The notes under the pieces were generated by a model. It was not told where the DNA came from and did not search any database. It saw only the letters and a program-made list of their open reading frames with translations. Positions 51,363 to 58,736 of a stretch of DNA of 64,000 bases are shown here, in pieces. The stretch lies in NCBI RefSeq assembly GCF_017676385.1, contig NZ_JAFFZN010000003.1:248001-312000 (forward strand), written 5' to 3'. This DNA is from Streptomyces spirodelae (GTDB taxonomy: Bacteria > Actinomycetota > Actinomycetes > Streptomycetales > Streptomycetaceae). The translations under genes and the position numbers were made by a program. Every line of letters begins with the position of its first letter. The stretch's first letter is position 1.

Positions 51363-51444
51363 CGGGACCTCGGTCATCGAATCCGCCCGGCGCTAGCTGC
51401 GGGCGCGCACCAGGGGGTTGGCCAGGTGAACGGACGGCGAAGTT

Positions 51445-52302
51445 CTAGTTGGTGATCCGGCCGCCCGCCACGTCCAAGGTGACACCCGTCAGATAGCCGG
51501 CGGCCTCGGAGGCGAGGAACACGGCCGTCGAGGCGACGTCGGCCGGGTCCGCGAGGCGGCGCAGTGGGTGCCGGAGGGCGGCCTTGTGCTGGAGCTCCTT
51601 GGACATGTTGGCGGCGACCTTCTCGGTGCGGACCGTGGTGGGTGCCAGGCAGTTGACGCGGATGCCCTGCGGACCCAGCTCGGTGGCGAGCTGGCGGGTG
51701 AGCATGGTCAGGCCCGCGTTGGCGACACCGTAGGCGAGGTTGGCCTGACCGGGCTGGCGGCCGGCGGCCGAGGACATGGTGAGAATGCTGCCGGTGAACC
51801 GTTCGACCATGCCGGGCAGGAACGCGCGGATGGTGAGGAAGGCGGAGGTCAGATCGGTGTCGAGGACCTGGCGCCAGCGTTCCTCGGTCAGCTCCTGCGT
51901 GGGGGTGGGCGCGCCCTGGCCGCCCGCGAAGGCGGCGAGGATGTCGACGGGGCCCAGCTCGGCGGCGACCCGCTCGGCCACCCGGTCGAGCGCCCCCGCG
52001 TCGGTCACATCGGCGACGACACCGATCGCGGTGCCGCCCGCCTTGCCGATACCGTCGGCGACCTCGAACAGCGCCGGCCGGTCGCGTCCCACCAGGCACA
52101 CGGCGACGCCCTGGGCCGCCAGCGCCCGCCCGGTCTCGGCGCCGATTCCCCTGGAACCGCCGGTGACCACTGCCACCTTGCCCGCCAGGTCGGGGTAGAC
52201 GGGGTGGGTGGGGGCCGGGGCACTCTCGGTGGGGGAGGGGGAGTCCGCCGGGTCCGCCGGTGCGGCGTCCTGCGGTGCGGCGCCCTGGGGTCCGGTCGTC
52301 AT
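51445..52302 (-). CDS. Short-chain dehydrogenase/reductase-like protein with altered active site
   Basis: 285 residues. After a ~38-residue Ala/Pro-rich extension comes VAVVTGGSRGIGAETGRALA (NAD(P) loop), DVTDAGALDRV, ILTMSSAAGRQPGQANLAYGVANAGLTMLTRQLATELGPQGIRVNCLAPTTV and the C-terminal AVFLASEAAGYLTGVTLDVAGGRITN. The catalytic Ser and Tyr191 are present, but the YxxxK Lys is Asn195 (YGVAN). It may be a weak or non-classical reductase or have a binding role. Its ATG overlaps the upstream membrane protein stop (ATGA). Confidence 0.88.
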   Translation of the reverse strand: MTTGPQGAAPQDAAPADPADSPSPTESAPAPTHPVYPDLAGKVAVVTGGSRGIGAETGRALAAQGVAVCLVGRDRPALFEVADGIGKAGGTAIGVVADVTDAGALDRVAERVAAELGPVDILAAFAGGQGAPTPTQELTEERWRQVLDTDLTSAFLTIRAFLPGMVERFTGSILTMSSAAGRQPGQANLAYGVANAGLTMLTRQLATELGPQGIRVNCLAPTTVRTEKVAANMSKELQHKAALRHPLRRLADPADVASTAVFLASEAAGYLTGVTLDVAGGRITN

Positions 52303-53705
52303 CTGCTCTCCCCTTCCGTCGTGTTCAGGCCCAGCTCCCTGCGGCGCCGGTGGCCGTAGAGCGCGGCGCCGACGGCGCACCCCACCAGCACGGTGCTCGC
52401 GATGCCCCAGCCGACGTAGAAGCTCGTCAGGTCGCTCGGCTGGGAGCGGCGCGGTCGCACCTCGCCCCGCGGGTCGGCGAACACGCGCAGGGTGTCGCCC
52501 GCCTCGTCCTCGTCGCACGAGATGGTCAGGTTGTCGTTCTCGACCACCGCGCCCCTGGTCAGCGGGCGCAGGTCGCAGGTCGGCCCGCCCTTGGCGTGGT
52601 GGTGCACCTCGGTCATCTCGACCCGCACCCACTCACCGCGCTCCACCAGCACCGAGGTGGAGTAGCCGTACCCGGAGACCGGGAAGAGCGCGATGCCCGC
52701 GAAGATGACGAGCAGCAGATAGCGGCGGCGCGGACCGTAGTACGTCAACTCCAGCAGCAGCCCGAGCAGATAGAGCGCCGTGACCACCAGCAGTGTCCAG
52801 AACAGCGGTCTGCCGCCGCCCACGTACCGGGGCACCAGCATGATGGCGCCCGCCAGCGCGCAGCCCACCAGCGTCGCGGCCGTCGCCAGCGCCACGGCTG
52901 CGGGCCGGGAGAGCCGCTGGACGCGGGCGTCCAGCCGGGTACTGAGCCGGTGCGGGGCCGCGGGCCGGGAACCGAGCCGCGCGTACAGCCTCGCGCGGGG
53001 GGAGGTGGGCGTCGGCCGTCCCGTGCGGCGCGCAGTGGTGCCCATCCCGCTCCCGAGTCCGCCGCCCGGTGTGCCGCGCGGCCGGTAGCGTCGGACCTTG
53101 GCGATGCCCGCGCAGCCACCGGCCGTCAGGATGGCGGCCCACGCCAGCGAGGAGCCGTAGATCGTGGGGTCGGGCTCCTCGTACGGGTCGGAGGAGAACG
53201 CCTCGGTGAGCGCCGTCGCCAGGAAGATGAAAGCCAGGGACAGCGCGATGACGCAGACCGTCCACCAGCCGGCCCGCCGTCCGCGCAGCGCCCGTTCGGC
53301 CTCGCTGCCGCTCCGGTACTCGGGCGCTCCGTACAGCTCTATCAGCCGGTGCCGGTCGCGGCTCCTGCCGCGCAGCGGCAGCAGCAGCGCGAGCGCCGTC
53401 GGAAGGAGCGCGGCTCCGATACCCAGCGAGAGGTTGGCGGCCAGGCCCTTGGGGCGGCCCACATGCGTGTAGTCGTAGATCCCGGAGGCCAGGAAGCCAC
53501 AGCCCACGCACAGTCCGACGATCAGCGCGACACGCGCCCACAGTTCGCGGGGCGCGAGCTCTGCCCGTATGAGGGCAGCGGCGTACGCGGCGTCGTCCGG
53601 GGAGTCGACGCCGTCCCCGCCGCTGGCGCCATCCGCGCCGCTGGCGCCGTCCACGGCGTCCGCGCCGTTCGCGGCCCGCTGGTTGCCCTGGGCCGTCCTC
53701 GCCAT
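52299..53705 (-). CDS. DUF3592-like multi-pass membrane protein
   Basis: 468 residues. An Asp/Gly/Ala-rich N-terminus (~40 residues) is followed by about eight hydrophobic helices in two groups, for example RVALIVGLCVGCGFLASGIYDY, LGIGAALLPTALALLLP, GWWTVCVIALSLAFIFLATALTEAF, SSLAWAAILTAGGCAGIA, then VALATAATLVGCALAGAIMLVP, FWTLLVVTALYLLGLLLELTYYG and YLLLVIFAGIALFPVSGYGYS. A loop (VERGEWVRVEMTEVHHH...CDLRPLTRG) recalls DUF3592 domains. Function not known to me. It is the first gene of a two-gene leftward operon with the SDR-like gene. Confidence 0.7.
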   Translation of the reverse strand: MARTAQGNQRAANGADAVDGASGADGASGGDGVDSPDDAAYAAALIRAELAPRELWARVALIVGLCVGCGFLASGIYDYTHVGRPKGLAANLSLGIGAALLPTALALLLPLRGRSRDRHRLIELYGAPEYRSGSEAERALRGRRAGWWTVCVIALSLAFIFLATALTEAFSSDPYEEPDPTIYGSSLAWAAILTAGGCAGIAKVRRYRPRGTPGGGLGSGMGTTARRTGRPTPTSPRARLYARLGSRPAAPHRLSTRLDARVQRLSRPAAVALATAATLVGCALAGAIMLVPRYVGGGRPLFWTLLVVTALYLLGLLLELTYYGPRRRYLLLVIFAGIALFPVSGYGYSTSVLVERGEWVRVEMTEVHHHAKGGPTCDLRPLTRGAVVENDNLTISCDEDEAGDTLRVFADPRGEVRPRRSQPSDLTSFYVGWGIASTVLVGCAVGAALYGHRRRRELGLNTTEGESR

Positions 53706-53870
53706 CTTCCCGCCCCCGTTCGCGTCGAGCCCCACTCGCCTCTCCGAGCCGCGCCTCTCCGAGCCTCGTGTGCCAAGCCTCGCGCTTCTCCAGACTCGTG
53801 CCCAGTACTCTAGGGGGCGGCACCGACAACACCAGGCCCTGGGGCCGGTGTCGGGCGACGGTACACGCAC

Positions 53871-53876
53871 TAGCCT
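53871..53876 (+). promoter_or_regulatory. -10 box of the DUF4185-like gene (leaderless)
   Basis: TAGCCT followed by 7 nt and the ATG at 53884; no Shine-Dalgarno sequence. Confidence 0.5.
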
Positions 53877-53883
53877 GTGGCCG

Positions 53884-55296
53884 ATGGCGGGCCAGGGGAG
53901 TGGGAGTCGGGGCGCGGGACTGCTCCGCGGCAGCCGGCGGCGGCTCGGCGCCGGGGCGCTGGCCGGGCTGGTGCTGGTGGGGGTGGCGCTCGCGGTGCCG
54001 AACGGCGAGCAGCGCACCAAGCGCTGTTCCGGGGCGAAGGTGACCGGCTGGCGTACCGATGAGCGGATGACGCGGGAGCTGGCCCGGTACGGCGACGACA
54101 ACGCGCGGTTCGACGACTGGACGGGCGGGGACGGCACCCGCTCGGTGCGGCTCCCGGACGGCCGGACCCTGTGGCTGTCCGCCGACACCTTTCTCGACCA
54201 GGTGCTCGACCAGGCGCCCGGCGTACGGGGCCGTAAGCCCAACCCCGTCTGGGTGCGCAACGCGGCGCTGGTGATGTCCAGGGACGGTCGGTTCGAGCGG
54301 ACGCTGCTCGGCGGCACCGGGATGCGCCCCGCCGCTCTCTTCCCGGGAACCGCGACCGCCGACGGGCGCGAGGTGTGGCGGTGGCCGGTGCAAGCGGTGG
54401 TGGAACCGCGCCGGCCGGGTTCATCCGAAAAGGTGGTGCGGGTGCTGCTGTGGCAGCGCGAGGCCGGTCGGCCGCCCTGGATCTTCGGGGTGCCCCGGGC
54501 CTCCCAGGTGGCGACCCTGTCACTGCCCGGCCTGCGGCTGGAGGGCATCGAGCCGATCCACCGCCCGCGCCACGGGGAGATCGAGCGGCGCGTCCTGTAC
54601 GGCACCTCGGCGGTCACCCAAGGCGACTGGACCTACATCTTCGGTGCCGACGAGGGCAGCGTGGACGGCGAGGCGTCCCGGGCGCACCTGGCCCGCGCGC
54701 CCCGGGGAAGGCTGGACGACGCCGACGCATGGCAGTTCTGGGCAGGCTCCGAAGAAGAGGACTCCGGAGAGTCCGGACAATCCGGGGAGTCCGGGGAGTC
54801 CGGGGAGTCCGAGGAATCCGGAGATTCCGGGGAAGGGGTCGGGAAGGGGCACGGGGGAGGCGTGGGTGGCGGCTGGCAGGACGACCCCGAGCGCTCCGAG
54901 CCAATACTCGTCGGCAAGACCGTGCAGCGCGGCGCGACCGGCACCTACTCGGTCGTACGGCACGGGGACAGCTGGCTGCTGCTGACCATGGACGCCGGGG
55001 CTCCGGACGGCGGCGGGGTCACCGACATCGTCTCGTACTGGGCGTGCACGCCGACCGGCCCCTGGCACGGGCCAGGGCGGGTGGCGAAGCCGCCGCTGCC
55101 GCAGGGCGCGGCAGGCGTCGGCGCTGTGCCGTACAACCCGCAGGGCCATCCGGAGTTCGGGGCGGGGGCGGGAGCGGGGAAGGGCCTACTGATCAGTTAC
55201 GACGTCAACGTGCTGGACGCGGGCGGTGCCATTCAGCGGAACGTGGCCTACTACCGGCCGCGCTTCCTGCGCCTGACCCTCGGCCCGGCACGCTGA
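53884..55296 (+). CDS. Secreted or membrane-anchored DUF4185-like protein
   Basis: 470 residues. Residues ~21-38 (LGAGALAGLVLVGVALAVP) after an Arg-rich start form a signal anchor or signal peptide. The remainder looks like a beta-propeller: RSVRLPDGRTLWLSADTFLD, NPVWVRNAALVMSRDG, WRWPVQAVVE, RVLLWQREAG, GDWTYIFGADEG, DSWLLLTMDAG, VSYWACTPTGPWHGP and NPQGHPEFGAG...LLISYDVN. This pattern matches DUF4185/glycosidase-like propellers in my judgement; no catalytic residue is assigned. A Ser/Gly/Glu repeat loop (about 293-316) comes from eight 9-bp units. The ATG fits a leaderless promoter. Confidence 0.72.
   Translation: MAGQGSGSRGAGLLRGSRRRLGAGALAGLVLVGVALAVPNGEQRTKRCSGAKVTGWRTDERMTRELARYGDDNARFDDWTGGDGTRSVRLPDGRTLWLSADTFLDQVLDQAPGVRGRKPNPVWVRNAALVMSRDGRFERTLLGGTGMRPAALFPGTATADGREVWRWPVQAVVEPRRPGSSEKVVRVLLWQREAGRPPWIFGVPRASQVATLSLPGLRLEGIEPIHRPRHGEIERRVLYGTSAVTQGDWTYIFGADEGSVDGEASRAHLARAPRGRLDDADAWQFWAGSEEEDSGESGQSGESGESGESEESGDSGEGVGKGHGGGVGGGWQDDPERSEPILVGKTVQRGATGTYSVVRHGDSWLLLTMDAGAPDGGGVTDIVSYWACTPTGPWHGPGRVAKPPLPQGAAGVGAVPYNPQGHPEFGAGAGAGKGLLISYDVNVLDAGGAIQRNVAYYRPRFLRLTLGPAR
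54760..54831. repeat. Eight 9-bp tandem repeats within the DUF4185-like gene
   Basis: Consecutive units GACTCCGGA, GAGTCCGGA, CAATCCGGG, GAGTCCGGG (twice), GAGTCCGAG, GAATCCGGA, GATTCCGGG encode an acidic Ser-Gly linker (E/D-S-G). An in-frame microsatellite-like array prone to copy-number change. Confidence 0.85.
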
Positions 55297-55346
55297 CCCA
55301 CGCGCCGCCCGGCTCCGACCCCGGCTCCCTCGGGCCCGTGCCTCCC

Positions 55347-55817
55347 TCAGGCGCCCACCTGTGCCGCCAGGCCGTCCGTCAGGCGCACCAGCTCGTCGAA
55401 ATCGGTGGCGAACATGGTGTACTCGTCGCCGCCTCCGGCCCAGACCACGTCGTGTTCCCCGAGCCGTACGTCGATCAGGGTGCGCAGCGGCTTCCCGTGC
55501 CCGAGCGGGGCCACCCCGCCCACCTGCTGCCCCGTCGTCTCGCTGACGAACTCGGGGCTCGCCCGCCGGACCTTCCTCTTGCCCACGCCGAGCAGCGCGG
55601 CCACGAGCCCGGTGTCCACCCGGTGCGCGCCGCTGGTGACCACCAGCAGCGGTTCGCCGTCGATGGCGAACACCAGGCTGTTGGCGATCGCGCCCACCTC
55701 GCACCCGAGCTGTTCGGCCGCCGCAGCGGCCGTGGGCACGGGTGCGGAGAACTCGCGGATCTCCCCGTTCGCTCCCCGTTCGCGCAGTTCCTTGGCCACG
55801 CGCTGTGCTTCGTTCAT
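55347..55817 (-). CDS. YbaK/EbsC-type aminoacyl-tRNA deacylase
   Basis: 156 residues. IREFSAPVPTAAAAAEQLGCEVGAIANSLVF, LLVVTSGAHRVDTGLVAALLG, KRKVRRASPEFVSETTGQQVGGVAPLGH and YTMFATDFDELVRLT are the motifs of the trans-editing deacylase family that hydrolyses mischarged tRNAs. The substrate (Cys-tRNA-Pro, Ala-tRNA-Pro or another) cannot be told. TAGGCT lies 7 nt before the ATG on the minus strand (+ strand 55825-55830), so the transcript is probably leaderless. Convergent with the DUF4185-like gene. Confidence 0.9.
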   Translation of the reverse strand: MNEAQRVAKELRERGANGEIREFSAPVPTAAAAAEQLGCEVGAIANSLVFAIDGEPLLVVTSGAHRVDTGLVAALLGVGKRKVRRASPEFVSETTGQQVGGVAPLGHGKPLRTLIDVRLGEHDVVWAGGGDEYTMFATDFDELVRLTDGLAAQVGA

Positions 55818-55848
55818 GCGGCTGAGCCTAATGAGGCGCTGCCGCTGG

Positions 55849-57294
55849 TCAATCGGTTTCCCTGCCCCGCTCCTGCTCGCGGGCGCGCCGGGCGGCTTCC
55901 GCGGGACGGCGGACCGGGTCCAGTTCCTGATCTATGTCCGGTATGGAGTCCCGGTCCTCGTCCCGGGTCTCCTCCTCCCACAGCGCGCGGTACTTCGCGT
56001 CCCGCAGCTTCAGCAGCACACACGCCACCAGCGCGGAGAGCACCGAACCGAGCAGGACGGCGGCCTTGGTGTGCTCGGTGACGGCGGCGCCCTCGAAGGC
56101 GAGCTCGGCCACCAGCAGGGAGACCGTGAAGCCGATCCCCGCGAGCATCGCGACCCCGGCCACATCGGCCCAGGCCAGGTCCGAGCTGAGCCGCGCCCGG
56201 GTGAAGCGGGCCGCCAGATAGGTGCCGCCGAAGATTCCGATGAACTTGCCGGCGAACAGGCCCAGCATGACGCCGAGCGCCTCGGGTTGCCTGAAGGTCT
56301 CGCTCAGTGCCGAGGCCGAGACGCCGACACCCGCGGCGAACAGGGCGAAGACGGGCACGGCGAAGCCCGCCGAGAGCGGTCGGACCAGGTGTTCGATGCG
56401 CTCGGCGGGGGAGACGCTCTCCGGGTCGTCCGGATCGTCGGGCTTCACTCGCAGCAGCAGACCCATCGCGACGCCCGCGATGGTGGCGTGTACGCCGCTG
56501 TTGTACATCAGTGCCCAGACGACCACGCCCAGTGGCACGTACACGTACCAGCCGCGCAGCCGCAGGTTGACGTGGAGGACTCGGAAGAGCACCAGCCCGG
56601 CCATCGCACCGGCGAAGGCCGCCCAGTTGAGGGTGGAGGTGTAGAAGACGGCGATGACGAGGATCGCGCCCAGGTCGTCGACGATGGCCAGGGTGAGCAG
56701 GAAGGCGCGGATTCCGGAGGGCAGGTTGGTGCCGATCACCGCGAGCACGCCGAGTGCGAACGCGATGTCGGTGGCCATCGGAACGGCCCAGCCGTTGAGA
56801 TTGCCGTGGTCGAGCAGGTTCACCACGACGTAGCAGAGCGCCGGTACGACCATGCCGCTCGCCGCCGCCACCACGGGGAGCGCCGCCGCGGCCGGGCGGC
56901 GTAGTTCGCCGACGGTCAGCTCGCGTTTCAGTTCGATACCGGCGACGAAGAAGAAGATCGTCAGGATGCCGTCCGAGGCCCAGTGCTCGACGGACAGATC
57001 GAGGCCCAGCGCCGGGATGCCGAAGTGGAAGGACCGCACAGTCTCGTACAGATGTGCGAGCGGGGTGTTCGCCCATATCAGCGCCACCACGGCGGCGAGC
57101 AGCAGTACCGTGCCACCGACGGTCTCGGTGCGCAGCGCGTCCGCGAGCAGCTTGCGCTCCCGTGCCGAGGGGCGGGCGAACAGCGAGGCGCCGACCTCGC
57201 CCTGTTGGTTCTGTCGCTGGCCTTGTCGCTGGTCCTGCTGCTTGTCGTGGCCGTCTGCGGCGGTGCGGCCCTCGTCTGCGGCGGGCGGTGTCAT
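55849..57294 (-). CDS. nhaA: Na+/H+ antiporter NhaA
   Basis: 481 residues, about 12 membrane helices. Signature parts: LWANTPLAHLY-like ALIWANTPLAHLYETV, DGILTIFFFVAGIELKRELTVGELRRP, AVPMATDIAFALGVLAVIG (ion-site Asp), LAIVDDLGAILVIAVFYT (the adjacent Asp pair essential for exchange), NSGVHATIAGVAMGLLLRV and WADVAGVAMLAGIGFTVSLLVAELAF. The ~45-residue Gln/Asp-rich N-terminal tail and charged C-terminal tail are extensions relative to E. coli. GGGGAG lies 6 nt before the ATG at 57294; the frame is open upstream without similarity. Confidence 0.94.
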   Translation of the reverse strand: MTPPAADEGRTAADGHDKQQDQRQGQRQNQQGEVGASLFARPSARERKLLADALRTETVGGTVLLLAAVVALIWANTPLAHLYETVRSFHFGIPALGLDLSVEHWASDGILTIFFFVAGIELKRELTVGELRRPAAAALPVVAAASGMVVPALCYVVVNLLDHGNLNGWAVPMATDIAFALGVLAVIGTNLPSGIRAFLLTLAIVDDLGAILVIAVFYTSTLNWAAFAGAMAGLVLFRVLHVNLRLRGWYVYVPLGVVVWALMYNSGVHATIAGVAMGLLLRVKPDDPDDPESVSPAERIEHLVRPLSAGFAVPVFALFAAGVGVSASALSETFRQPEALGVMLGLFAGKFIGIFGGTYLAARFTRARLSSDLAWADVAGVAMLAGIGFTVSLLVAELAFEGAAVTEHTKAAVLLGSVLSALVACVLLKLRDAKYRALWEEETRDEDRDSIPDIDQELDPVRRPAEAARRAREQERGRETD

Positions 57295-57792
57295 GGGCGG
57301 CTCCCCGGATCGGCGCGTACAGGGATACGGGGAGGGCCCCGTACCGCCGACCAGACTTCCCGGCACACCTGTAACGAACTCGGCGCGATCTTGACGCCTT
57401 TCTGACACCGTACTCGAACAACCGGGAACCGCACCGCCTGGGGCTCCGCCGGGGTGCGGTGCGGGCATCGGCGCGGCCGGCCCGTCCGGTGTTCCTCCGC
57501 CGTTCTTCCGGCGTTCGCCTGGGGCTTCTCCCGGGCCGCCGAGGCCCCTGATTCCGGCTCCGGCGGTCCCGGACCTTCGGCTTCCGGGGGCCTTCGGATG
57601 CGCCTTGAGGGGGTCGGGGGGTGTTGATACTGTGCCCGGGATCTACATGGCGCGGTGGCCTGTCGGTACGCGGGGGTATGTCCGGCATGGCGGGTGCGGC
57701 ATGGCGGCAGGGGGCAGGTTTCTCGACGTGACACGACGTGAGACGTACCAAGATCTGAAAACGGGGAATGACCACAACACGGGGGTGGTGAG
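57295..57792. other. Divergent gap between nhaA and the tad operon
   Basis: About 500 bp without a recognised gene. CGACGTGA occurs twice with a 10-bp period (57724-57731, 57734-57741) followed by GACGT, 52 bp before the CpaB-like start, a possible activator site. TTGATA at 57624-57629 has no good -10 partner. A frame at 57605-57796 looks non-coding. Confidence 0.6.
57724..57741. repeat. CGACGTGA direct repeats upstream of tad operon
   Basis: CGACGTGA-CA-CGACGTGA-GA-CGT: two (nearly three) copies phased by one helical turn, a pattern typical of sites for a protein bound side by side on one DNA face. Inference only. Confidence 0.45.
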
Positions 57793-58542
57793 GTGAAGAC
57801 CCAGGAGCGGAGCTCCGCCGGGGTCGGTCGCGGGGCGGCACTCACCGCACCGGCCGGGGACCGGCTGCCGTCCCCGCCACGCGAACGCAAGCCGGCGCTG
57901 GCCGCGCTGGCCGTCCTCCTCGTCCTGCTCGGCGCGCTCGGGGCGACCGTCCTGGTGATGCGCGCGGGCGACCGCGTCGAGGCCGTCGCCCTGACCAAGC
58001 GGGTACCGCGGGGGCAGCCGATCCCGGACTCGGCCATCGAATCGGTGCTGGTCGCCGAGGACAGCGACATCAAGTACGTGCGCTGGGACCAGCGCGGACT
58101 GCTCAAGAAGTACCGCTCGGCCACCGACCTCGTCGACGGCACCGTGCTGGTGGGCAGCATGCTCACCAAGGAGAAGGGCCTGGGCCCCGGCAAGGCCGTG
58201 GTGGGGCTCTCGCTCAAGAGCGGCCAGTACCCGCCGCGCCTCAAGGAGGGCGACACGGTCTCCGCCTACCGCGTGGGCCGCGAGACGTCCTCGGGCGGCA
58301 GCGACGGCTCCGGGGACGACTCGGGCAGCGGGAGGGACCGCGGCAGCGGCTCGGCGGGGAACGCGACGATCGCCGAGGGCGCCAAGGTCCAGTCGATCAA
58401 GTCCGGTTCGGACGACTCCCTCGCCTCCAGCGGCAACCTCCCCGTCTCCGTCGTCGTCGACAAGAGCGACGCGGCGGAGCTGACAGCGGCCGCGTCCAAC
58501 GGGGAAGTCTCCCTCGTCCTCGACCCCGACGCCGGAAGCTGA
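57793..58542 (+). CDS. CpaB-like SAF-domain protein of the Tad pilus
   Basis: 249 residues. One membrane anchor (about 34-54, LAALAVLLVLLGALGATVLVM) follows a cytoplasmic basic segment; outside it is a SAF/CpaB domain: VEAVALTKRVPRGQPIPDSAIESVLVAEDSDIKYVRW, and DGTVLVGSMLTKEKGLGPGKAVVGLSLKSGQYPPRLKEGDTVSAYRV. CpaB (RcpC) helps assemble the Flp secretion pore. A Ser/Gly/Asp-rich linker (~165-190) is followed by a short beta segment. It heads the cluster; the gap to the TadZ-like gene is 194 bp. Confidence 0.82.
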   Translation: MKTQERSSAGVGRGAALTAPAGDRLPSPPRERKPALAALAVLLVLLGALGATVLVMRAGDRVEAVALTKRVPRGQPIPDSAIESVLVAEDSDIKYVRWDQRGLLKKYRSATDLVDGTVLVGSMLTKEKGLGPGKAVVGLSLKSGQYPPRLKEGDTVSAYRVGRETSSGGSDGSGDDSGSGRDRGSGSAGNATIAEGAKVQSIKSGSDDSLASSGNLPVSVVVDKSDAAELTAAASNGEVSLVLDPDAGS

Positions 58543-58736
58543 CGCGGCACACCCGCGCCGACCCGGCGGCGGCCGCGCGGACGAGTACGCCGTGACCGTG
58601 GCCGCCGGGGACGCACCGTGGAACCGTCCACCGCGGAGCATCGTCGTCGGCTATGGCAGCGGCTGTGGCAGCACAGCGACGAGGGGCACCACGGCAGGGA
58701 CGACACAACACGGACATCAAGGAAAGGCGTAGCCGG

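Noticed and set aside
54760..54831. Short regular repeats as a CRISPR array
   Set aside because: Units are contiguous 9-bp in-frame codons without spacers; the 24-bp array at 17757 and the 18-bp array at 59754 are likewise tandem and coding. No cas gene is present.
57605..57796. Small frame overlapping the start of the tad operon
   Set aside because: It ends 4 bp inside the CpaB-like gene, has no ribosome-binding site, and its translation resembles no protein; the region is more likely a promoter or leader.
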